The translations under genes and the position numbers were made by a program. This document shows, one piece after another, positions 6,984-13,541 of a stretch of 14,033 nt of DNA. The DNA is from Desulfobacula sp. Lineage in GTDB: Bacteria > Desulfobacterota > Desulfobacteria > Desulfobacterales > Desulfobacteraceae. Location of the stretch: the NCBI GenBank assembly GCA_018702715.1, contig JABIYQ010000544.1:1-14033 (forward strand). The letters are read 5' to 3'. The notes below the pieces were generated by a model that made no database searches, was not told the origin of the DNA, and was given only the letters and a program-made list of their open reading frames with translations. Position 1 is the first letter of the stretch. Each line of letters opens with the position of its first letter.

Positions 6984-8405
6984 TTAAGTGTTTTTACGTT
7001 TTTCAACATAATCGGTTAATTGTTTTTCAATTTTTGGGTCAATATCTGGTTTTTCATAGGAAGCCAGTCGTTGAGCAACTTTATCTACAGCGACTTGGTC
7101 GATCCTTTTTTTCCCTTCTTTTGTCCAGGCATCCGGATTTTTCCGGCTCATGAGACCCGGCATGAAAAATTCAGTCCGGCAGAGTTGGAAAGTTTTGGGA
7201 TGGGTCAGGTACTGGCCTCCGATACCCACATCTTTGATCACTTCAATGTCAATGGATTCATCGGTAAGAGCAAGCGGTTTGATCATGCTTCGGACCATGC
7301 CACAGACTTCTTCGTCAATGAGAAATTTTTCAAAACTCATGGCAATATAGGAGCCGAGGATACCACAGGAGTGGAGGATAAAATTAATCCCGCTTCTAAC
7401 AGCAGTGGATAAAGCCAGGGCAGATTCAGCACCAGCCTGGGCATCGGCAAACATGGCATCTGTCAATGAACCTCCGGATCTGGAAGGCAGGTTGTAGAAC
7501 TGTGCCATCTGGGCCGTAAGGTGAATATTTTTGGACAATTCAGGAGCACCAATGGAAAGAGCTCCGGTTTGCATGTCCATGGCAGAGGAGGTGGAACCGT
7601 AAATTACCGGAGCACCCGGTCTCACCAGCTGAGCCAGAGTTATACCGGCCAGGATTTCTGCATTCTGAAGGGCGAGAACCCCGTCCAGGGTCACTGGGCC
7701 TGATCCTCCAGCCATGATCAGGGAGGTCACCACACAGGCCTGGTTATGACGTGCAAGCTCAATAAGGGCTCCTGCCATTTCATCGGAAAACTGGAGAGGG
7801 GACAGGGAGTTGATCAAAGAGACAGACACGGTCTTGTCCGTGATATTTTCTTTGCCTCCCCAGAGAATTCCCGCCATTTCAATTCCATCTACAGCTCCTT
7901 GCCGGGATACCGGACTTCCCATGAAGGGTTTGTCACACAAGAGCATATTGGACAGGTTCAGGTCTAGGTGGATTGTGTCAAGGGGCATGTCAGCAGGTTC
8001 TACCATCATCCATCCATTCATATTAATATATGGGGATGTCTGGATCAGTTTGCAGAAATTATCGTAATCTTCCATGGTTGCGTGACGCTGGTTGCCCTGG
8101 GAATCCATGATAAAAGGGGCGCCATATCCGGGTAGGAAGACAAAATCATCTTCTCCGATTTCAACGTTTTTTTCAGGATTTCTGGCATGGACGGTAAACC
8201 TTTTGGGTGCTGTTTTTAGAGCTTTTTGAATGTCTGACTCTTCAAAAAAAACTGTAGTGCCTTCAACTCTATGTCCGTTAGTTTTAAAAATTTCAAGGGC
8301 TTCTTCTTGTTTAAAGGAAACGCCGGTGTCCTTTAGAAGCTCCATGGCAGCAGTATGGATTTTTTTTATATTATGGATACTCAGTTCCTGCATTCGATCA
8401 GACAT
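6984..8405 (-). CDS. mtgB: MttB-family quaternary amine methyltransferase, non-pyrrolysine (MtgB-like, probable glycine betaine)
   Basis: The 473-residue protein belongs to the trimethylamine methyltransferase MttB superfamily (COG5598). Recognisable stretches include LPGYGAPFIMDSQGNQRHAT (91-110), DNFCKLIQTSPYINMNG (115-131), LLCDKPFMGSPVSRQG (155-170), SLINSLSPLQFSDEMAGA (196-213), GSTSSAMDMQTGALSIGAPE (270-289) and HSCGILGSYIAMSFEKF (345-361). The frame runs uninterrupted, with no in-frame TAG, so it is the Pyl-less type. Characterised Pyl-less members demethylate betaines (MtgB glycine betaine, MtpB proline betaine, MtcB carnitine), passing the methyl to a corrinoid protein. It is first in an operon with corrinoid and folate methyltransferase genes, the minimal set for betaine demethylation. 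Glycine betaine is favoured because a dimethylglycine-dehydrogenase-type gene lies on the opposing operon, but substrate cannot be proven from sequence. An AAAGGAG site precedes the ATG by 8 bases. Confidence 0.85.
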   Translation of the reverse strand: MSDRMQELSIHNIKKIHTAAMELLKDTGVSFKQEEALEIFKTNGHRVEGTTVFFEESDIQKALKTAPKRFTVHARNPEKNVEIGEDDFVFLPGYGAPFIMDSQGNQRHATMEDYDNFCKLIQTSPYINMNGWMMVEPADMPLDTIHLDLNLSNMLLCDKPFMGSPVSRQGAVDGIEMAGILWGGKENITDKTVSVSLINSLSPLQFSDEMAGALIELARHNQACVVTSLIMAGGSGPVTLDGVLALQNAEILAGITLAQLVRPGAPVIYGSTSSAMDMQTGALSIGAPELSKNIHLTAQMAQFYNLPSRSGGSLTDAMFADAQAGAESALALSTAVRSGINFILHSCGILGSYIAMSFEKFLIDEEVCGMVRSMIKPLALTDESIDIEVIKDVGIGGQYLTHPKTFQLCRTEFFMPGLMSRKNPDAWTKEGKKRIDQVAVDKVAQRLASYEKPDIDPKIEKQLTDYVEKRKNT

Positions 8406-8461
8406 TGTCTTTTCTCCTTTAAATATCGGGTTATCTAACTTGTTAGTTTTTTATGGTATAC

Positions 8462-8477
8462 AGCAGATTGTATGCCA
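8462..8477 (-). promoter_or_regulatory. Sigma-54 (-24/-12) promoter of the methyltransferase operon
   Basis: Read on the minus strand this is TGGCATACAATCTGCT, matching TGGCAC-N5-TTGC-W with the essential GG (8476-8475) and GC (8464-8463) dinucleotides at exact -24/-12 spacing. The predicted transcription start is near 8451, giving a leader of about 46 nt before the mtgB-like start. A sigma-54 activator gene lies directly upstream on the same strand, which strengthens the call. Confidence 0.75.
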
Positions 8478-8538
8478 TGGGATAAAATATGTGAATTTTT
8501 AATGAATATATATTTTAACCAACTAATATTATTTACAA

Positions 8539-8572
8539 AATTAAAAAATTTCTAAATCGAAATTTTTTAATT
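8539..8572. promoter_or_regulatory. Perfect 14-bp inverted repeat, candidate activator site or activator-gene terminator
   Basis: Arms AATTAAAAAATTTC (8539-8552) and GAAATTTTTTAATT (8559-8572) are exact reverse complements separated by TAAATC. Its centre is about 104 bp upstream of the predicted sigma-54 start, a normal distance for an enhancer-like binding site of a sigma-54 activator. It also lies downstream of the activator gene, so an AT-only weak terminator is possible; a second, shorter symmetry (TTTTTTCA-AC-TGAAAAAA, 8626-8643) lies nearer that gene. Confidence 0.45.
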
Positions 8573-8661
8573 AAAAATAAATAATAAAAAAATTTTCACT
8601 TCAAACCTTTGATAAATAGAAAAAATTTTTTCAACTGAAAAAAAATTGACTAAATACTGGC

Positions 8662-10146
8662 TCAGTGGATAAAATCCGTACGAAAGAATTTGAATTTTTT
8701 GATCTTATAATGGAGCAATTGTCTTGAAATACCAAGATTTTTTGCTGCCTTTGTCACATTCCCCCCTGTTGCGGTGAGGGCGGATCTAATGGCTGATTTT
8801 TCCCAATCTGCCTGGGTCTGTGCAAAGTTGTTAGGCCAATTGGGGTCTGGGATAGCTGGGTCATCAAGCCTTGGAGTGACAGGGTTTTGGATCATGGAAA
8901 TGGTGGTTGAAAGGCTTGTAAAATTAAGGGGTTCCAAAGAATTCAGACCTGCTGTGAAATGCTTGGTTCCAATGGTCTCTTCCCTTCCTGCCATGTTCAT
9001 GGCCCCTTCTATTAAATGCTCAAGTTCTCTTACGTTTCCAGGCCATTGATATGTTTTAAATAATTCAAGGACTTTTTCTGAAATATAATTCACATTGGTG
9101 CCAAGCAGATTATTGTATTTTTGAATAAAATGGCTGATCAATTCGTTCATGTTGTCCTGTCGCTCTCGAAGGGGTGGCAGTTTTACCATGACAACCCCCA
9201 ACCGGTAAAAAAGGTCGTTTCGTAACCGGTTTTCCTGAATTGCGCCTCGGGGATCCTGACTCACGGAACTGATAATTTTGACATCCACCGGGATTTCCTT
9301 GTCAGAGCCTACCCTGCGAACTTGTTTTTCCTGAAGGACTCTTAGCAGCTTAGCCTGGAGGTCCAAGGGCATGGCCAGGATTTCGTCAAGGAAAAGGGTG
9401 CTGCCATGTGCAATTTCAAAAAGGCCGGGTTTGTTCAGGGCACCTGTAAAGGCTCCTTTGGTGGTGCCAAATAAAATTCCCTCTAAAAGGTCATGGGGAA
9501 TAGCTCCACAATTTATGCCCACGTATTTTTGTTTCCTGCGCCGGCTGTGATTGTGGATGGATTGGGCAAAGAGTTCCTTTCCTGTTCCCGTTTCTCCCTG
9601 GATCATGATGGGCGATGAAGAAGAGGCTGCCTTTCGAGCAGTTCCGACGACCCTCTGGAAATTCGGGTCGCTTCCTATTAGGTCTGCAAAGGTGTGAAGG
9701 GTGCCATTGCCGAGATCAGGTCTGGATTCAGTGATCGAAGTCATGGGAGTGGATTGATAAAGAAGTTCATAATCCTTTACAAAACAGATTGCTCCATTGA
9801 CAATACCCCCATTGAGAAGTGGATAAACACTGGTAATGGTGTTGGCTACTTTTCCCGAGCGAACCCTGTAAAAAAAGGCCCGATTCTTAATAGAGGCATG
9901 TCGGTTGATCACCTGCATGATCATGCTGGAACGATTGTTGAGTTCATAAATATCGGTCACTTTACGTCCGATAGCATCTTCAGGAACCAGACCGTCTATT
10001 AAGGATTGTGCAATATTGTAAAAAAGAACGGTGCCGTTAATGTCAGCTATGATAACCCCATCATCCAAAAGGTTTAACACAGATAAAAAGTCAATGCTTT
10101 TCAGGTCCAGAAGAGTTGAAAGATTAGAATTTTCTATGGGTGGCAT
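8662..10146 (-). CDS. Sigma-54-dependent transcriptional activator (PAS, AAA+, Fis-type HTH)
   Basis: The 494-residue protein has an N-terminal PAS-like sensor (about 18-125), an AAA+ ATPase (about 155-385) and a C-terminal Fis-type helix-turn-helix (461-485, beginning GGNVTKAAKNLGISRQLLHY). The ATPase has Walker A GETGTGKE (184-191), the sigma-54 contact loop GAFTGA intact at 231-236, Walker B TLFLDEI (250-256), the RNDLFYRLGVV arginine segment (309-319) and WPGNVREL (368-375). It should be a functional activator of sigma-54 RNA polymerase. There is no receiver domain, so control is probably by a ligand sensed by the PAS domain rather than phosphorylation; that is inference. The next operon in the same direction has a sigma-54 promoter and is the likely target. 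The start at 10146 has an AAGGAAG site. A RocR-like amino-acid-catabolism regulator is the nearest general type. Confidence 0.92.
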   Translation of the reverse strand: MPPIENSNLSTLLDLKSIDFLSVLNLLDDGVIIADINGTVLFYNIAQSLIDGLVPEDAIGRKVTDIYELNNRSSMIMQVINRHASIKNRAFFYRVRSGKVANTITSVYPLLNGGIVNGAICFVKDYELLYQSTPMTSITESRPDLGNGTLHTFADLIGSDPNFQRVVGTARKAASSSSPIMIQGETGTGKELFAQSIHNHSRRRKQKYVGINCGAIPHDLLEGILFGTTKGAFTGALNKPGLFEIAHGSTLFLDEILAMPLDLQAKLLRVLQEKQVRRVGSDKEIPVDVKIISSVSQDPRGAIQENRLRNDLFYRLGVVMVKLPPLRERQDNMNELISHFIQKYNNLLGTNVNYISEKVLELFKTYQWPGNVRELEHLIEGAMNMAGREETIGTKHFTAGLNSLEPLNFTSLSTTISMIQNPVTPRLDDPAIPDPNWPNNFAQTQADWEKSAIRSALTATGGNVTKAAKNLGISRQLLHYKIKKFKFFRTDFIH

Positions 10147-10193
10147 GGTTGACTTCCTTGCAAGTTATCCAACGATCATGATTATCGTCTGGA

Positions 10194-10222
10194 ACAATAC
10201 CATATCTGAAAAGGAATATCAA
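10194..10222 (-). promoter_or_regulatory. Possible sigma-70 promoter of the activator gene
   Basis: On the minus strand TTGATA (10222-10217) and TATTGT (10199-10194) are separated by 17 bases, a fair -35/-10 pair placed about 48 bases before the activator start codon. The activator needs its own promoter because a terminator lies just upstream. The -10 match is only moderate. Confidence 0.35.
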
Positions 10223-10257
10223 AGGTCATGCTTTTAAGTCAGAGGGTCGGGGAACCC

Positions 10258-10290
10258 AAAAAAAATGTTGAGCCGGATTAAAGCCCAACA
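10258..10290 (-). terminator. Intrinsic terminator after the two-TM hypothetical gene
   Basis: On the minus strand TGTTGGGC and GCTCAACA (plus coordinates 10290-10283 and 10273-10266) form an 8-bp stem with one G-U wobble and a 9-nt loop, directly followed by eight T residues (10265-10258). It lies 11 bases past the stop codon of the hypothetical gene and separates it from the sigma-54 activator gene. Confidence 0.75.
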
Positions 10291-10300
10291 GGTTAAAGTT

Positions 10301-10756
10301 TTAGTATTTTATCCTGTCAAATTTAATACCCGGATCAGCCGTTTTAATGGTTTTCAATACCTTGTTAAGAGAAGGGGTACCCATTTTTGCGAAAAGAAAT
10401 GCCTTTTCTTTTTCCAACCTCATCTTAATAAAACCGATGGGTATCTGAGGACCCTGCATGTAGGCAATATCTTCAGCTTTTGTTGTAATGACTTTTCTCA
10501 AACTTGTGAGCTGGATTTTTCCATTTCCCCAAACTTCTATTTTATGGGAAATCGCAGTTGAGAAATAATACATAAATATCAGGATAAAGGTAAGCATAAA
10601 TATGGGAAATCTATAAGAGGGTTCGGATTTATTCAAGATAATAACCAGAAAGGTTAGATCTACAATAATAAATACACCAAAGAAAAAATAGAATGCCCGT
10701 ACAAAAAATACAGGGGCTTGATATACATAACTTTCCGGAATGGTTTTAGGGGACAT
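10301..10756 (-). CDS. Two-TM membrane protein of unknown function, possible PH-like C-terminal domain
   Basis: I do not recognise this gene. The 151-residue product has two strong hydrophobic segments, about residues 18-41 and 49-69, separated by a short polar hairpin. A soluble basic C-terminal region of about 80 residues follows (HKIEVWGNGKIQLTSLRKVI, then alternating short strands and a final helix around SLNKVLKTIKT). The pattern of two TM helices followed by a beta-rich domain resembles bacterial PH-domain membrane proteins, but this is only a topology-level resemblance. The ribosome site is weak: GGAG lies about 13 bases before the ATG. The gene is bracketed by intrinsic terminators on both sides, so it is probably monocistronic. 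Length and hydrophobic pattern make a real gene likely. Confidence 0.7.
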   Translation of the reverse strand: MSPKTIPESYVYQAPVFFVRAFYFFFGVFIIVDLTFLVIILNKSEPSYRFPIFMLTFILIFMYYFSTAISHKIEVWGNGKIQLTSLRKVITTKAEDIAYMQGPQIPIGFIKMRLEKEKAFLFAKMGTPSLNKVLKTIKTADPGIKFDRIKY

Positions 10757-10786
10757 TAGGATTAAAATTACTCCATATCATAATTG

Positions 10787-10828
10787 AAAAAATGATCTAC
10801 CCTGACAAAAACTACAGGATAGATCATT
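10787..10828 (-). terminator. Intrinsic terminator of the TRAP operon
   Basis: On the minus strand AATGATCTATCCTG (10828-10815) pairs with CAGGGTAGATCATT (10804-10791) along 14 bp with one U-G wobble and a 10-nt loop. The stem runs straight into a six-base T tract (10792-10787). It lies 65 bases past the dctM stop codon. Confidence 0.85.
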
Positions 10829-10892
10829 AAATTTATAAAACACTTTTTTTGATTATCAATAAATTTTATTCTGATGGTTATCCAATCTAATG

Positions 10893-12257
10893 TTACCCAT
10901 AGACCAGTCTTGGCAACCAGAGAATAATTTCCGGAAAGATGACAACCAGAGCCAGCCCTATTGCCTGTATTATCAGGAAAGGCACCGCAGCCCTGAATAT
11001 GAGGCCGATGGTAATTTCCGGAGGAGCTACACTTTTCAAATAAAACAGGGCATATCCAAAGGGAGGACTTAAAAAAGACATCTGCATGTTTACCATATAA
11101 ACAACACCAAACCAGAGATTAACATCATCCGGAGCAACACCGGGAAGGCCCATAAGTCCATCCCAGGGAAGAGATCTCATGATGGGTGCGAAAATAGGTA
11201 CTGCCAGAAGCAAAATTCCAACCCAGTCCAGAAACATGCCAAGGATAATTAAAAGACCCATCATGATCAGCAATATGCCATAGGGTCCAAAACCTGTTCC
11301 CAAAAGCGATGCGGTTACAAACTCCTGTCCCCCGTTTACAATGTAAAAACCCACAAATATACTGGCTCCGAACATGATCCACAAAACCATGGTTGAGGCT
11401 TTAAGTGTTGTCATGGCAGCATTGTGTATGGTTGTCCAGGAAAGACGTCGTGAGAGTGCTGCAACACAAAGGGCACCAAAGGTGCCTATGCCGGCAGCTT
11501 CCACAGGAGTTGCAATCCCTGTAAAGATGACACCCAGCACCAGGACAACAAGAAGCATGGGTGCAATAATGCCTTTGAGCAGGATCAATTTCTCAATGAT
11601 ACTTATTCGGTCTTCCTTGGGCAGAGCCGGACCAAAGGTTGGATTGATATAGCTTCTGGCCATACAATAGATGGCAAACATACCTGAGAGCAGAAGTCCC
11701 GGTAAAAAAGCACCGATAAAGAGTTCACCCACGGACTGCTGGGCAACAACTGCAAAAATGATGGCCAGGATTGAAGGGGGAATCAATATGCCCAGGGTTC
11801 CGCCTGCCAGGATTGAACCGCAGGCCATTTCTTTGTTATATCCCCTTTTAAGCATGGCAGGCAGGGCAATGATGCCCATTGTGACTTCAGCCGCCCCAAT
11901 TACCCCTACCATTGCAGCAAGAATTGTTGATGCAATAATGGTTGCAACGGCAAGGCCGCCTTTTAAACCGCCAAGTATCTGATAAACAACATCAAAGAGC
12001 TTTTCAATCAACCCGGCCGATGCAAGCACCGAAGCCATGAAAATAAAGAGAGGGATTGCCGACAACTGGTAGTCGGTCATAAATGGGAATATGCGAGATG
12101 GCAGCATATTCACCATATGGATGTCGCCAAAAATAAATAAAGCTATAACCCCTAGCCCGCCGGTTACAAATGCCAGGGGCAGCCCCATTAACAATAATAT
12201 TATCAATGAGCCAAACATAAAAAATGTCAGCCATCCAATACCGATTTCTAAACCCAT
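10893..12257 (-). CDS. dctM: TRAP transporter large permease subunit (DctM family)
   Basis: The 454-residue, strongly hydrophobic protein has about a dozen membrane helices, normal for DctM. Family-typical stretches are LLMGLPLAFVTGGLGVIALF near the N-terminus, IPLFIFMASVLASAGLIEKL, GAAEVTMGIIALPAMLKRGY, GGTLGILIPPSILAIIFAVV (conserved LGILIPPS), and FLDWVGILLLAVPIFAPIM. It forms the Na+-driven transport channel together with the DctQ subunit and takes solute delivered by the periplasmic DctP protein. The ATG lies 3 bases after the dctQ stop codon, with a GAAGGGG site inside the end of dctQ, so the two are translationally linked. The substrate cannot be read from this subunit. The DctP type beside it suggests an organic-acid-like ligand. 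Confidence 0.95.
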   Translation of the reverse strand: MGLEIGIGWLTFFMFGSLIILLLMGLPLAFVTGGLGVIALFIFGDIHMVNMLPSRIFPFMTDYQLSAIPLFIFMASVLASAGLIEKLFDVVYQILGGLKGGLAVATIIASTILAAMVGVIGAAEVTMGIIALPAMLKRGYNKEMACGSILAGGTLGILIPPSILAIIFAVVAQQSVGELFIGAFLPGLLLSGMFAIYCMARSYINPTFGPALPKEDRISIIEKLILLKGIIAPMLLVVLVLGVIFTGIATPVEAAGIGTFGALCVAALSRRLSWTTIHNAAMTTLKASTMVLWIMFGASIFVGFYIVNGGQEFVTASLLGTGFGPYGILLIMMGLLIILGMFLDWVGILLLAVPIFAPIMRSLPWDGLMGLPGVAPDDVNLWFGVVYMVNMQMSFLSPPFGYALFYLKSVAPPEITIGLIFRAAVPFLIIQAIGLALVVIFPEIILWLPRLVYG

Positions 12258-12260
12258 GAT

Positions 12261-13406
12261 TTAAACCCCTTCTTCTTTGGCAGCAATTATATAAATATCT
12301 TTGACAATCTTGGTCAATCCATCCAGTAACAAAAGGAGCGCACCGATTGACAATGACAATTTAACCGGCCAGTACTGGATTGCCCACTCAGTAAAAGAGA
12401 CCTCCATCACTCTTATGGAATCGGCGGCAAAAATCCAGCCGGTCCAGAATAAAGCAACTACAAAGATTAAAAAGAAAATAAAAGTAAAAACATCGATCCA
12501 GGCTTTCACCTTGGTGGGAAAGAGTCGATAGATGACATCCACATGGACATGGGCGCCTTCCCGGTGGGTAAAGCCCGCTGCCAGAACATATTGCATGCCA
12601 AACATTAAAAACATGCCCTCATGAGCCCAGTTTGTAGGGGAATTAAAAACATACCGGACAAGGACCTCGTAATAATATACAAATACGGCAATGATGGCCC
12701 AGTAACAGACAAATTCTCCCACATAACCATTGACCTTGTCTATATATTGAAAATATTTATTTTTGATTTTCACTTTTCCGGTCAGGGTTTCATGGGCCTG
12801 TGATTCCTGGCCCGGGATTACATAATCATACTCTTCGGCCGCAGCTTTATCCAAGGCTTCCTGGGCCTCTATTTCTTCACATTTTTTAAATAGTTTCGGG
12901 ATTAAAAAAGCATCTATAATGAGAAGCAGGGCAATCAATAGAGCAAGTATTCGCACCTTTACCGTCCAGCTGTCAATAGCTTGATTTTCTTTTTCCCAGG
13001 TTTGCCTTGCTTTTTCAATTGTCTGTCTTAAAGGTTCTATTTTGGCCTTGACAGATTCATCCCCTTTTTTAATTTTGTCTTCCAACAGTTCAAGATCAAA
13101 CTTTACGATACTCATTTCATTTTTAGCCATGGAAGTAATATCTAAAGCCTGCCTGTACTGGACATTTGCCAACAGCAGCATGGCGAACAAAGGAATATAG
13201 ACAAGCCCCCAGGCGTTCTTGAGGTAAAACCTATGCATTCCAATAAATCCGCAACAAAACCATAATAGATAGGCTATTTTTTTTGACAATATATTGTCGA
13301 CTTCCTTGCCTCTTTGCTTGCGAACTGTGTACATGGCAAAGGCAGGAACCAGAATTAGTCCTAACCAGTACATCCAGTGGGGTAGTGTAAAATTTATATT
13401 TGGCAT
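12261..13406 (-). CDS. dctQ: TRAP transporter small permease subunit (DctQ) with an N-terminal TM2-like and coiled-coil extension
   Basis: The 381-residue product is about twice the usual DctQ length. Residues about 220-375 are a normal four-helix DctQ domain, with the signature EVLVRYVFNSPTNWAHE (247-263) and GAHVHVDVIYRLFP. Residues 1-215 are extra: one TM helix (11-28), a TM2-like segment (about 42-82; KKIAYLLWFCCGFIGMHRFY carries the family's GxHRFY core), a charged, probably coiled-coil stretch (95-145), another TM helix (about 152-171), and an acidic linker rich in Glu and Ala (176-195). No internal stop or frameshift separates the parts, and there is no strong start codon and ribosome site just before the DctQ domain, so a true fusion is likely. 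The start at 13406 has a TAGGA site. What the TM2 part does here is unknown. Confidence 0.88.
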   Translation of the reverse strand: MPNINFTLPHWMYWLGLILVPAFAMYTVRKQRGKEVDNILSKKIAYLLWFCCGFIGMHRFYLKNAWGLVYIPLFAMLLLANVQYRQALDITSMAKNEMSIVKFDLELLEDKIKKGDESVKAKIEPLRQTIEKARQTWEKENQAIDSWTVKVRILALLIALLLIIDAFLIPKLFKKCEEIEAQEALDKAAAEEYDYVIPGQESQAHETLTGKVKIKNKYFQYIDKVNGYVGEFVCYWAIIAVFVYYYEVLVRYVFNSPTNWAHEGMFLMFGMQYVLAAGFTHREGAHVHVDVIYRLFPTKVKAWIDVFTFIFFLIFVVALFWTGWIFAADSIRVMEVSFTEWAIQYWPVKLSLSIGALLLLLDGLTKIVKDIYIIAAKEEGV

Positions 13407-13496
13407 CGTGATATCCTAATAAACAATTAAAAATTTCTTTTAAAAAAGATTAATTAAATTAAAAAAGGGGCTTAATAAAATGATGTATCCTAAGAT

Positions 13497-13530
13497 AAAA
13501 AAAAGGGGACCAGCCTTTTGGCAGTCCCCT
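13497..13530 (-). terminator. Terminator-like hairpin between dctP and dctQ
   Basis: On the minus strand AGGGGAC pairs with GTCCCCT, continued after a small asymmetric bulge by GCC/GGC with an AAAA loop, and is followed directly by eight T residues (13504-13497). It begins 11 bases after the dctP stop codon. As the two permease genes lie downstream with no clear promoter of their own, it is probably a partial terminator that keeps the binding protein in excess over the permease. Confidence 0.8.
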
Positions 13531-13541
13531 ATTAATTTATA

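Noticed and set aside
6984..8405. Pyrrolysine-containing MttB (trimethylamine methyltransferase)
   Set aside because: The MttB-family frame is full length (473 codons) with no in-frame TAG, so it is the Pyl-less type; no pyl genes are visible.
10174..10188. Palindrome ATCATGAT in the activator leader as an autoregulatory operator
   Set aside because: It is only 8 bp with imperfect flanks and such sites are common by chance.
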